DNA of 12,803 bases, from the NCBI GenBank assembly GCA_013360535.1, contig JABWBL010000047.1, positions 1 through 12,803 of the forward strand, read 5' to 3'. Source of the stretch: Planctomycetaceae bacterium (GTDB taxonomy: Bacteria > Planctomycetota > UBA1135 > GCA-002686595). Every line of letters starts with the position of its first letter. The first letter of the stretch is position 1. Position numbers and translations under genes: made by a program. Below are positions 1 through 6,646 of this stretch, in pieces. Below the pieces are notes generated by a model. That model was not told the DNA's origin and did not search any database. It worked only from the letters and a program-made list of their open reading frames with translations.

Positions 1-675
1 GAAGGGCCCTGTGCCGAGGCCTACCGCTCGCTGCGCGCCAACCTGAAGTTTGCGCTCTCCGCCGACGGCGACGTGCGCTCGATCGCCGCGACGTCGTGCA
101 CGCCGGGCGAGGGCAAGTCGAGCTCGAACGTGGCGCTCGCGATGGCCTTCGCGCGCTCGGGCCGGCGCGTCGTGCTGATCGACTGCGACATGCGCCGCCC
201 GACGGTGCACCTGTACCTCGGCCTCGACCTCGGACCGGGCATGTCCGACGTCCTCGAGGGGCGCGTGCCGTGGCAGCAGGCGCTGCGTCCGGCCGTCAAC
301 GAGCGCCTCGACGTGATCACCGCCGGGCCGCACCCGCGCAGCCCGAGCGACCTGCTCGACAGTCCGCAGTTCAAGGCGCTGCTCGCCGAGCTGGAGGGCG
401 CCTACGACCTCGTCGTGTGCGACGTGCCCCCGGCGATGGCCGTCTCGGACATGGAGACCTGCGCGGCGCACCTCGATGCGCTGCTGCTCGTCGTCCGCTC
501 GGACAAGGCCTCCGCGCGCCTGGTCGAACAGGCCACGCGACGCCTCAAGCAAACCGGCGCCAACCTGATCGGCGCCGTCCTCAACGGAGTTGGAACCTCG
601 CTCGCCAATGGGAAATACGGCAATGGCTACGGCTACGGTTACGGGAAGCGCGACGACGAACGCCGCGCAGGCTGA
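1..675 (+). CDS. Tyrosine-protein autokinase (Wzc/CpsD/CapB family), 3' part, 5' end outside window
   Basis: The reading frame is open from base 1, giving 224 visible residues, so the start lies upstream. It begins with the family motif EAYRSLRANL (residues 6-7 onward). Next come the Walker A loop TPGEGKSSS (Lys39), the Walker A' motif VVLIDCDMRRP (Asp61, Asp63), and a Walker B-like VVCDVPP (Asp141). An RLKQTGANLIGAVLNGV segment and a C-terminal tyrosine cluster YGNGYGYGYG (Tyr206, 210, 212, 214) follow. In this family the kinase autophosphorylates in trans on the C-terminal tyrosines. Cycling of that phosphorylation controls the Wzz/PCP membrane partner and hence polymer length and export. 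Whether a membrane domain is fused upstream (Wzc type) or encoded separately (CpsC/CpsD type) cannot be seen. Its 3' end overlaps the likely start of wecC. Family call is firm; partner and exact role are inferred. Confidence 0.93.
   Translation, partial: EGPCAEAYRSLRANLKFALSADGDVRSIAATSCTPGEGKSSSNVALAMAFARSGRRVVLIDCDMRRPTVHLYLGLDLGPGMSDVLEGRVPWQQALRPAVNERLDVITAGPHPRSPSDLLDSPQFKALLAELEGAYDLVVCDVPPAMAVSDMETCAAHLDALLLVVRSDKASARLVEQATRRLKQTGANLIGAVLNGVGTSLANGKYGNGYGYGYGKRDDERRAG
619..642 (+). repeat. Hexanucleotide repeat (GGCTAC-like) encoding the kinase tyrosine tail
   Basis: Two perfect GGCTAC units (625-636) and one variant GGTTAC (637-642) follow a diverged GGCAAT unit (619-624). In the kinase frame they encode Gly-Asn then three Gly-Tyr pairs, the presumed autophosphorylation sites. 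In the second frame, if wecC starts at 623, they encode a Thr/Ala-rich leader. In-frame gain or loss of one unit would change the number of tyrosines without breaking either frame. Confidence 0.7.
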
Positions 676-1942
676 GCTCTCGAGCACGCAGATCCGCAAG
701 CGCAGCGCGCTGGGCGAGCGGAGACGCTCCCTGCGCGCCGGCGATGGCTTGCGCGTGTGCGTCGTGGGGCTGGGCTACATCGGCCTGCCCACGGCGTCGA
801 TCCTCGGCACCAAGGGCTGCCGCGTGTTCGGCGTCGACGTGTCGCCGCAGGTCGTCGACACGATCAACGCCGGGCGCATCCACATCGAGGAACCCGACCT
901 CGACCTGATCGTCAAGGCCGCCGTGCAGGCCGGCAACCTGACGGCGGCGACCGTGCCGAGCGAGGCCGACGTGTTCGTGCTCGCGGTGCCGACGCCGATC
1001 CAGCCCGACAAGCAGCCCGATGTCTCGATGGTCGAGTCGGCGGCGCGCGCGATCGCTCCCTACGTCCGCAAGGGCAACCTCGTGATCCTCGAGTCGACGA
1101 GCCCGGTCGGCACGACCGACGGCGTCGTCGCGCGTGTGCTGCGCGAGGCGGGGCACGTGATCGGCGAGGACGTGTACGTCGCCTACTGTCCCGAGCGCGT
1201 CCTGCCCGGGCGCATCCTGACCGAGCTGATCGAGAACGACCGCGTGGTCGGAGGCGTCGACGACGCGTCGACCGAGGTCGCGCTCGAGTTCTACCAGGGC
1301 TTCGTGCGCGGCGAGGTCGTCGGCACCGACTCGCGCACGGCGGAGATGGTCAAGCTCTCCGAGAACAGCTACCGCGACGTCAACATCGCCTACGCCAACG
1401 AGCTCTCGATGGTCTGCGATCGCGCCGGCATCAGCGTGTGGGAGGTGATCCGCATCGCCAACCGCCACCCGCGCGTGAAGATCCTGCAGCCCGGTCCCGG
1501 CGTCGGCGGCCACTGCATCGCCGTCGACCCGTGGTTCATCGTCGCGGGCGATCCGCAGAACGCGAAGGTCATTCGTGCCGCGCGCGAGGTCAACGACCGC
1601 AAGCCGCACTGGGTGATCGACAAGGTCGAGCAGTGCGCCAGGCGCGTCGTCGATCCCGTGATCGCGTGCCTGGGGCTGTCGTTCAAGGCCGATGTCGACG
1701 ACCTGCGCGAGTCGCCGGCGGTCGAGATCGTGCACGAGCTCAAGCGGCGCAACCTCGGCGAGCTGCTCGTGGTCGAGCCGCACCTCCTGTTCCACCCCGA
1801 CTTCGAGCTCGTGAAGCTCGAGGAAGCGGTGCGCCGCGCGAACATCGTGCTCGTGCTGGTCGACCACAAGCCGTTCAAGCGCCTGCGCCGCGACGCGCTC
1901 AACGAGAAGATCCTGATCGACACGCGAGGACTGTTCCTGTGA
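623..1942 (+). CDS. wecC: UDP-N-acetyl-D-mannosamine dehydrogenase (UDP-ManNAcA synthesis)
   Basis: This enzyme makes UDP-N-acetylmannosaminuronate by two NAD-dependent oxidations of UDP-ManNAc in the cytoplasm. From the ATG at 623 it is 439 residues. The NAD-binding Rossmann motif VVGLGYIGLP lies near residues 47-56. Other matches to WecC-type dehydrogenases are EPDLDLIVKAAVQAG, LESTSPVGTTDG, YCPERVLPG, SRTAEMVKLSEN and GPGVGGHCIAVDPWF with the catalytic Cys298. The C-terminal NAD/UDP-sugar part carries SFKADVDDLRESPAVEI and a final VLVDHKPF. Similarity to E. coli WecC is close along the whole length, so the substrate call is better than a generic UDP-sugar dehydrogenase. The start is uncertain: TTG 590 and ATG 608 lack good Shine-Dalgarno spacing, and ATG 623 has GGGA 9 bases upstream. 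A start beyond 675 (for example CTG 731, with GGAG upstream) would fit the short N-terminus of known WecC. It overlaps wecB by GTGA. Confidence 0.93.
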   Translation: MATATVTGSATTNAAQAELSSTQIRKRSALGERRRSLRAGDGLRVCVVGLGYIGLPTASILGTKGCRVFGVDVSPQVVDTINAGRIHIEEPDLDLIVKAAVQAGNLTAATVPSEADVFVLAVPTPIQPDKQPDVSMVESAARAIAPYVRKGNLVILESTSPVGTTDGVVARVLREAGHVIGEDVYVAYCPERVLPGRILTELIENDRVVGGVDDASTEVALEFYQGFVRGEVVGTDSRTAEMVKLSENSYRDVNIAYANELSMVCDRAGISVWEVIRIANRHPRVKILQPGPGVGGHCIAVDPWFIVAGDPQNAKVIRAAREVNDRKPHWVIDKVEQCARRVVDPVIACLGLSFKADVDDLRESPAVEIVHELKRRNLGELLVVEPHLLFHPDFELVKLEEAVRRANIVLVLVDHKPFKRLRRDALNEKILIDTRGLFL

Positions 1943-3108
1943 CGATCCGCGTGCTCTCGGTCGTCGGGACGCGGCCCGAGGCGATCAAGATGGCGCCGCT
2001 GGTGCGCCGACTCGCCGCGGACCCGCGCTTCACGTCGCGGTTGTGCGCCACGGGACAGCATCGCCAGATGCTCGACCAGGCGTTCGCGTTGTTCGGCCTC
2101 GTGCCGGACCGCGACCTGAACGTGATGGCGCCCGGTCAGGACCTGTTCGACGTGACGAGCAAGGTGCTGCTCGGGATGCGCGACGTGCTGCGAGAGGAAC
2201 GCCCCGACGTCGTGCTCGTCCACGGCGACACGACGACCTGCCTCGCGGCCTCGATGGCCGCCTTCTACGCGGGCATTCCCGTGGGGCACGTCGAGGCCGG
2301 ACTGCGCTCCGGCGACCTCGCGGCGCCGTTCCCCGAGGAATTCAACCGCATCGTCGCCGACCGCGTCACTCGCTGGCACTTCGCGCCCACCGAGGGCGCC
2401 CGCGAGAACCTGCTCGCGGAGGGGCACGATCCCGAGCGCCTCTTCGTCACGGGCAACACCGTGATCGATGCGCTCCTGTGGACGCGAGAGCGGACGCGCA
2501 AGCGCACGGCCCGCGACTATGAGCAACAGCTCGGAGCGGAGCTCGCGGCGCTGGTTTCGCACTGGCAGGGCCGGATCGTGCTCGTCACCGGTCACCGGCG
2601 CGAGAACTTCGGTCGCCCCTTCGAGGACCTGTGCCGGGCGATCCGCGACTGTGCCGAGCGCCACGACGACTGGCTGTTCGTGTACCCGGTGCACCTCAAT
2701 CCGAACGTGCAGCGGCCCGTGCGCGAGTGGCTCACCGGCGTGCCCAACGTCGCGCTCGGCGCGCCGCTCGAGTACGAGCCGTTCGTGTGGCTGATGGACC
2801 GTGCCGATCTCGTGTTGACGGATTCCGGCGGCGTGCAGGAAGAGGCGCCCGCGCTCGGCAAGCCGGTGCTCGTGCTGCGCGATGTCACGGAACGTCCCGA
2901 GGCGATCGCGGCCGGAACGGCTCGCCTCGTCGGCACCGATCCGACGCGCATCGTGGGCGAGCTCGAGCGCCTGCTCGGCGATGACCACGCCTACGCCAGC
3001 ATGGCGAAGGCCCGCAATCCCTATGGCGACGGTCGTGCATGCGAGCGCATCGTCGACGTGCTCCAGCGCAGCGTCGCGAGGCGCACGAGCCTGGCCGCGA
3101 CGGCCTGA
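1939..3108 (+). CDS. wecB: UDP-N-acetylglucosamine 2-epimerase, non-hydrolysing
   Basis: Interconverts UDP-GlcNAc and UDP-ManNAc, supplying the substrate for the adjacent WecC. It has 389 residues, near the usual length of about 375-390. GTG 1939 was chosen because it overlaps the wecC stop as GTGA and has GAGGA 8 bases upstream; the open frame further upstream is only wecC read in another frame. Visible motifs are SVVGTRPEAIKMAPLV (Lys17), HGDTTTC (Asp97), GHVEAGLRS (Glu119), PFPEEFNR (Glu133), VTGHRRENFG (His219), YPVHLNPNV and DSGGVQEEAPALGKPVL. Offsets of the acidic and basic residues match the catalytic set of E. coli WecB. FnlC/WbjD-type fucosamine synthases are relatives, but pairing with wecC and the absence of fnlA/fnlB favour the WecB role. 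Order wecC then wecB is reversed relative to the reaction order. Confidence 0.95.
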   Translation: MTIRVLSVVGTRPEAIKMAPLVRRLAADPRFTSRLCATGQHRQMLDQAFALFGLVPDRDLNVMAPGQDLFDVTSKVLLGMRDVLREERPDVVLVHGDTTTCLAASMAAFYAGIPVGHVEAGLRSGDLAAPFPEEFNRIVADRVTRWHFAPTEGARENLLAEGHDPERLFVTGNTVIDALLWTRERTRKRTARDYEQQLGAELAALVSHWQGRIVLVTGHRRENFGRPFEDLCRAIRDCAERHDDWLFVYPVHLNPNVQRPVREWLTGVPNVALGAPLEYEPFVWLMDRADLVLTDSGGVQEEAPALGKPVLVLRDVTERPEAIAAGTARLVGTDPTRIVGELERLLGDDHAYASMAKARNPYGDGRACERIVDVLQRSVARRTSLAATA

Positions 3109-3110
3109 GG
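3106..3110 (+). promoter_or_regulatory. Shine-Dalgarno site fixing the heparinase-like gene start
   Basis: TGAGG lies 5 bases before GTG 3116 and includes the wecB stop codon. It supports GTG 3116 as the start instead of the long upstream extension in the same frame, which would run inside wecB. Confidence 0.5.
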
Positions 3111-3115
3111 CCCAC

Positions 3116-4909
3116 GTGGCGAGACCGCGAGATTCGCAGGAGCCGAGGGAGCGGCCCGCGGGCGCGCTGGGGAATCTCCCGGCACTCGCGCGCCAGCTCG
3201 TCCGCACGCGCCCGCAGCAGCTCGTCGAACGTGTGCGCAAGGTCGTGCGGAACGTGCTGCACGACACGCTGCCGACGCTCGTGCTCGGTGCCTCGCCGAA
3301 GGCGATCGTCGTCTCCGCGCACGCGCCGCGGCCCGTGTTCTCCCGCCGCGATGGGCCGGTGCGCACGGGTTCCGAGGACTTGAGCGCTTGCCTCGGCGGA
3401 GTCGAGCACGGCCTGTGCGGCGCGATCGACTGGACTCCCGCGGATTCCACGGCGCTCGAACGTTTCCAGCTCCACTACATGGAGTACCTGGAGGCCGTCG
3501 ACGACCCGAACTTCGCGCGCCTGTGCCTCGACTGGATCGAGAGCAACCCTCGCAACGCCCGCGGTGCGTGGCGCACGGCCTGGGCGAGCTACGTGATCTC
3601 GATTCGCACGGTGGTGTGGATGCAGGAGCTCGTGCGCCGCGGCGATTCGCTCGCTCCACGGGTCAGAGAACAAGTCGTCGCCTCGATCGTCGAGCAGCTC
3701 GCGCACCTCGAGCAGAACCTCGAGCTCGATCTCGGCGGCAACCACCTGATCAAGAACTACAAGGCGCTGCTGTGGGGCGCGAGCTTCTTCGAGGGGCCGG
3801 CGGCGCGCCGCTGGCTCGTCACGGCGGCGCGTGGCCTCGCGGCGGAGCTGAAGGAGCAGGTGCTCGAGGACGGCCTGCACTTCGAGCGCAGCCCGAGCTA
3901 CCACGCGCAGGTCTTCGCCGACCTCGTGGAGTGCGCTCACGTCGCGCCGCGGGCCCTGCGGGCGGAGCTCGAGGTCGCTCTCGATTCGATGGCGCAGGCG
4001 CTCGTCGACCTGACGCATCCCGACGGCACGCCGTGCCTGTTCAACGACGGGGGCCTCAACGCCGCCTATTCGACGGATGAGTGCATCGCGGCCTGGTGCA
4101 AGGTCACGAGTGCGCCGCGCAAGCTGCCGCGCACCGTGTTCGCGCTCTCCAGCGGCGGCTACTTCGGGCTGCGCACGCCCGGTTCGTACGTCGTGGCCGA
4201 CTGCGGGGCGATCGCGCCGGAGCACCTGCCCGCGCACGGGCACGGCGACGTGTTCTCCTTCGAATGGAGCGTCGAGGGCGAGCGATTCGTCGTCGATGCC
4301 GGAGTGTGCGAGTACGAGCCGGGCGAGCTGCGCGACGAGGCGCGCTCGACGCGCGCGCACAACACGCTCACGCTCGACCACCACGATCAGGCCGAGTTCT
4401 GGTCTTCGTTCCGCGTCGGACGCCGGCCGCGGGTCACGCTCGAGCGCTTCGAGAGCCACGCGCTCGGCTTCGTCCTGCAAGGCTCCCACGACGGCTACGC
4501 GCACCTGCGCGGCTCGCCGATCCATCGACGTCGGCTGATCGCGAGCGGAGATTCGCTGGCGATCCAGGACGACGTCGAAGGTGGCGCCGGACAGGTCGTG
4601 AGGTCGCGCCTGCTCTTGCATCCCCAGGTGCGTGTCGAGCGCGACGACTTCCACCGCGTGATCCTGCGCCGCGACGATCTCGAGGTGCTGGTCGAGTCGC
4701 GCGACACGATCGAGATCGTGTCAGCCTTCTGGAGTCCCGACTTCGGCGAGCGTCAGCCGACGCGCCAGCTCGTGTTGTGCCATCCGCCGGCGCCGTGCTC
4801 GACGCGCGTCACGCTCGCGCGCGTCCGCACGTGGACGCGCGAGGAGGCTGACCTCGAAGCGCTGCTCGCGGCCCTGCCCCAGACCCACGGTGCGGAGGTG
4901 CGCCCGTGA
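3116..4909 (+). CDS. Heparinase II/III-family protein (polysaccharide lyase-like)
   Basis: A 597-residue protein with the two-part heparinase II/III architecture: an alpha-helical toroid (roughly residues 100-310) and a C-terminal beta-sandwich domain (roughly 340-590). The residues expected at the active site are present: GGNHLIKN (Asn209), ERSPSYHAQ (Tyr262) and PAHGHGDVFSFEW (His374/His376). A beta-domain motif VVDAGVCEYEP and RAHNTLTLD also fit the family. Members cleave uronic-acid-containing glycans by beta-elimination. Homologues are common inside exopolysaccharide loci, where they are thought to trim, release or degrade the local polymer. The N-terminus is rich in Arg, Pro and Glu and shows no signal peptide or membrane segment, so export is not evident. 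It starts 7 bases after wecB and its stop overlaps the acetyltransferase start. Family is firm; substrate (perhaps a ManNAcA polymer) is inferred from its neighbours. Confidence 0.88.
   Translation: MARPRDSQEPRERPAGALGNLPALARQLVRTRPQQLVERVRKVVRNVLHDTLPTLVLGASPKAIVVSAHAPRPVFSRRDGPVRTGSEDLSACLGGVEHGLCGAIDWTPADSTALERFQLHYMEYLEAVDDPNFARLCLDWIESNPRNARGAWRTAWASYVISIRTVVWMQELVRRGDSLAPRVREQVVASIVEQLAHLEQNLELDLGGNHLIKNYKALLWGASFFEGPAARRWLVTAARGLAAELKEQVLEDGLHFERSPSYHAQVFADLVECAHVAPRALRAELEVALDSMAQALVDLTHPDGTPCLFNDGGLNAAYSTDECIAAWCKVTSAPRKLPRTVFALSSGGYFGLRTPGSYVVADCGAIAPEHLPAHGHGDVFSFEWSVEGERFVVDAGVCEYEPGELRDEARSTRAHNTLTLDHHDQAEFWSSFRVGRRPRVTLERFESHALGFVLQGSHDGYAHLRGSPIHRRRLIASGDSLAIQDDVEGGAGQVVRSRLLLHPQVRVERDDFHRVILRRDDLEVLVESRDTIEIVSAFWSPDFGERQPTRQLVLCHPPAPCSTRVTLARVRTWTREEADLEALLAALPQTHGAEVRP
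4894..4898 (+). promoter_or_regulatory. Shine-Dalgarno site of the acetyltransferase gene
   Basis: GGAGG sits 7 bases before GTG 4906, inside the end of the heparinase-like gene. It supports the GTG start that overlaps the upstream stop codon. Confidence 0.6.
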
Positions 4910-5361
4910 GCTGGATCCTCATCGGACTGCACCGCGTCGCGCATGCCCTGCGCCGCGCGCGCGTGCCGTTGCTCCCGGTGCTGATCGCGCTCGTCAACCG
5001 TTTCGTCTTCGGTTGCTGGATCGGTCCCGGCGCGCGCTTGGGCCGCCGGGTGTCGCTCGGCTACTGGGGCATGGGCATCGTGATCCACGACGCCGCCGTG
5101 CTCGGCGACGACGTCCGCGTCGGCACCCACGTCGTGATCGGCGGCCGCTCGAAGCACCCCGAGGTGCCCGTGATCGGCGACCGTTGCGTGATTTCTTCGG
5201 GCGCGAAGCTGCTCGGCCCCCTGCGCATCGGAGACGAGGCCGTGATCGGCGCCAACGCAGTGGTCGTGAAGGACGTCGAGCCGCGCACGGTCGTCGGTGG
5301 CGTGCCCGCGAAGGTGCTCAAGACGGGCATCGACATCCGCGACTACCACGACGGGCTGTAG
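4906..5361 (+). CDS. Left-handed beta-helix acetyltransferase, WcaB/CysE-like
   Basis: A 151-residue hexapeptide-repeat acyltransferase. A short helical N-terminus with LHRVAHALRR (residues 8-17) and a hydrophobic stretch (21-36) leads into hexapeptide turns from about residue 39. These carry IVIHDAAVLGDDVRVGTHVVIGG with the likely catalytic His61, then PVIGDRCVISSGAKLLG and IGDEAVIGANAVVVKDV. It ends with the family signature VVGGVPAKVL. The layout resembles colanic-acid WcaB and serine acetyltransferases. Because it is in a polysaccharide operon and lacks the long CysE N-terminal domain, acetyl-CoA-dependent O-acetylation of a sugar is more likely than cysteine synthesis. GTG 4906 overlaps the preceding stop (GTGA). 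It is the last gene of the plus-strand string and ends 15 bases from the convergent glycosyltransferase. Acceptor unknown. Confidence 0.87.
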   Translation: MSWILIGLHRVAHALRRARVPLLPVLIALVNRFVFGCWIGPGARLGRRVSLGYWGMGIVIHDAAVLGDDVRVGTHVVIGGRSKHPEVPVIGDRCVISSGAKLLGPLRIGDEAVIGANAVVVKDVEPRTVVGGVPAKVLKTGIDIRDYHDGL

Positions 5362-5376
5362 GCCGCCGTGAGGTGC
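5362..5376. other. Convergent junction between the two gene strings, no terminator seen
   Basis: Fifteen bases separate the TAG of the acetyltransferase gene from the TGA of the minus-strand glycosyltransferase gene. There is no stem-loop followed by a T-run on either strand here or in the flanking coding ends. Each transcript probably reads into the opposing gene, or ends by Rho. Confidence 0.6.
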
Positions 5377-6639
5377 TCAGGTCGCCGTGCGTTCCTGCGC
5401 GACGTCGGCTGAGTCGGTGCGCGGCGCGAGAGCCACGAGCGTTTCGAGCATCGCCAGTGCATTGCGCTCCCGGTCGTACCGCGGCGCGGCTGCGCGCGCG
5501 TTCTCGGCGAGCTCACGAACGCGCTCGGGGTCGCTCGCGAGCGCCTTCACGGCTTCCGCCAGCTCGTGCGGGCGTTCCGCAGGCAAGGTCACGCCGCCGT
5601 TGGCCTCGCGCACGATCTGCGAGCCTTCGCTCTCCGGACCGGCGTACAGCACGGGCACGCCCATGCCAAGACACTCGAAGATCTTCGACGGAATCACCGT
5701 GCGGAAGACATCCTGATCCTTGAGGTGCACGAGGCCCAGATCGCACACGCTCCACAGGCGCGGCATCGCGTCCTTGGGGAACGAGGCGTGGAACGAGACG
5801 TTGCTCAGGCCCTTCGAGCGGGCGAGCTCGACCAGCGAGTCGCGCTCGGCACCGCCGCCGACGAAGAGGAAGTGGATGCGCGGGTCGTCGCGGAGCAGCT
5901 CGGCGGCCTCGACGACGCGGTGCAGCGCGTGGGCCATGCCGTGGGTGCCCAGATAGCCGACGACGAACTTGCCCTCGAGGCCGAGCTCGCCCGCCAGCTG
6001 GGCGTCGCGCTCGCGTGGGGCATATCGCGCCAGGTCCACGCCGTTGCGCACCACCGTGATCTTGCGCGGATCGATGCCGCGCGAGCGCAGGTTCTCGCGG
6101 AAGGCCTCGGTCGCGACGACGACGCCGCTCGCCTGGCGGTACAGGAAAAGCTCGAGCCGCTCGAGGGCCTCGATCACGCGCCCCTGACGCATGGCGCCGA
6201 CGGCCTTGATCGATTCGGGCCAAAGGTCGCGCACCTCGAACACGAACGGCCGACGCCGCGCCTTCGCGACGAGCCAGCCGCCGACCGCGCAGAAGAACTG
6301 CGGCGAGGTCGCGAGCACCACGTCAGGGCGATCGACGGCGAGAGCGGCCAGCGAGCCGGTCACCATGAACGACAAGTAGTCGAGGATGCGCGCCGCGAAG
6401 CCCTTGTTCGCCGCGATGAACGACTTGACGCGCACGACCTCGATGCCTTCGATCGTCTCGCGCTGGTGCCACGCGTTCCTGTAGCCCGCGTACACCTTGC
6501 CTTCGGGGAAGTTCGGCGCGCACGTGATGACCGTCACACGGTGCCCCGCCTGCACCCAGCGCCGAGCGTGCTCGAACCCGCGCGTCGCCGGAGCGTTCGT
6601 CTCGGGCGGGAAGTTGTCGGTGAGGAAGAGGAGGTGCAT
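5377..6639 (-). CDS. Glycosyltransferase family 4, WbuB-like
   Basis: A 420-residue GT-B glycosyltransferase that transfers a sugar from a nucleotide donor to the lipid-linked repeat unit at the cytoplasmic membrane face. The N-terminal acceptor domain opens with LLFLTDNFPPETNAPATRG, then ITCAPNFPEGKVY and FEVRDLWPESIKAVGA (about residues 134-149), all typical of the WbuB branch of GT4. The C-terminal donor domain has VVGYLGTHGMAHALH (about 226-240), FLFVGGGAERDSL, and PSKIFECLGMGVPVL (317-331), where GT4 enzymes bind the donor. WbuB itself is linked to N-acetyl-L-fucosamine transfer in E. coli O-antigens, but this branch uses several donors, so the sugar is not assigned. The start ATG 6639 follows the methyltransferase stop by 7 bases with no strong Shine-Dalgarno, suggesting coupling or reinitiation. 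It is the last gene of the minus-strand string. Confidence 0.92.
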   Translation of the reverse strand: MHLLFLTDNFPPETNAPATRGFEHARRWVQAGHRVTVITCAPNFPEGKVYAGYRNAWHQRETIEGIEVVRVKSFIAANKGFAARILDYLSFMVTGSLAALAVDRPDVVLATSPQFFCAVGGWLVAKARRRPFVFEVRDLWPESIKAVGAMRQGRVIEALERLELFLYRQASGVVVATEAFRENLRSRGIDPRKITVVRNGVDLARYAPRERDAQLAGELGLEGKFVVGYLGTHGMAHALHRVVEAAELLRDDPRIHFLFVGGGAERDSLVELARSKGLSNVSFHASFPKDAMPRLWSVCDLGLVHLKDQDVFRTVIPSKIFECLGMGVPVLYAGPESEGSQIVREANGGVTLPAERPHELAEAVKALASDPERVRELAENARAAAPRYDRERNALAMLETLVALAPRTDSADVAQERTAT

Positions 6640-6646
6640 GGGAGGC

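Noticed and set aside
73..75. GTG as the start of the tyrosine kinase
   Set aside because: The conserved EAYRSLRANL motif lies in frame upstream, so the gene enters from outside the window.
757..1938. Apparent N-terminal extension of WecB by 394 residues
   Set aside because: It is wecC sequence in another frame and Arg-rich; conserved WecB begins at GTG 1939 with a Shine-Dalgarno and GTGA overlap.
2882..3115. Apparent N-terminal extension of the heparinase-like protein into wecB
   Set aside because: It overlaps conserved wecB sequence and is Ser/Arg-rich; GTG 3116 has a good ribosome site.
1390..3450. Long minus-strand open frame (686 codons) opposite wecC and wecB
   Set aside because: Arg/His/Ala-rich with no domain pattern; it mirrors two clearly conserved plus-strand genes and is a GC-rich shadow frame.
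2885..4654. Minus-strand open frame of 589 codons opposite the heparinase-like gene
   Set aside because: Shadow composition and no recognisable domain; the plus strand has conserved active-site motifs.
5364..5390. Direct repeat CGCCGTG flanking the convergent stops, considered as an attachment site or terminator
   Set aside because: Only 7 bases, not inverted, no T-run, and easily expected by chance at this GC content.
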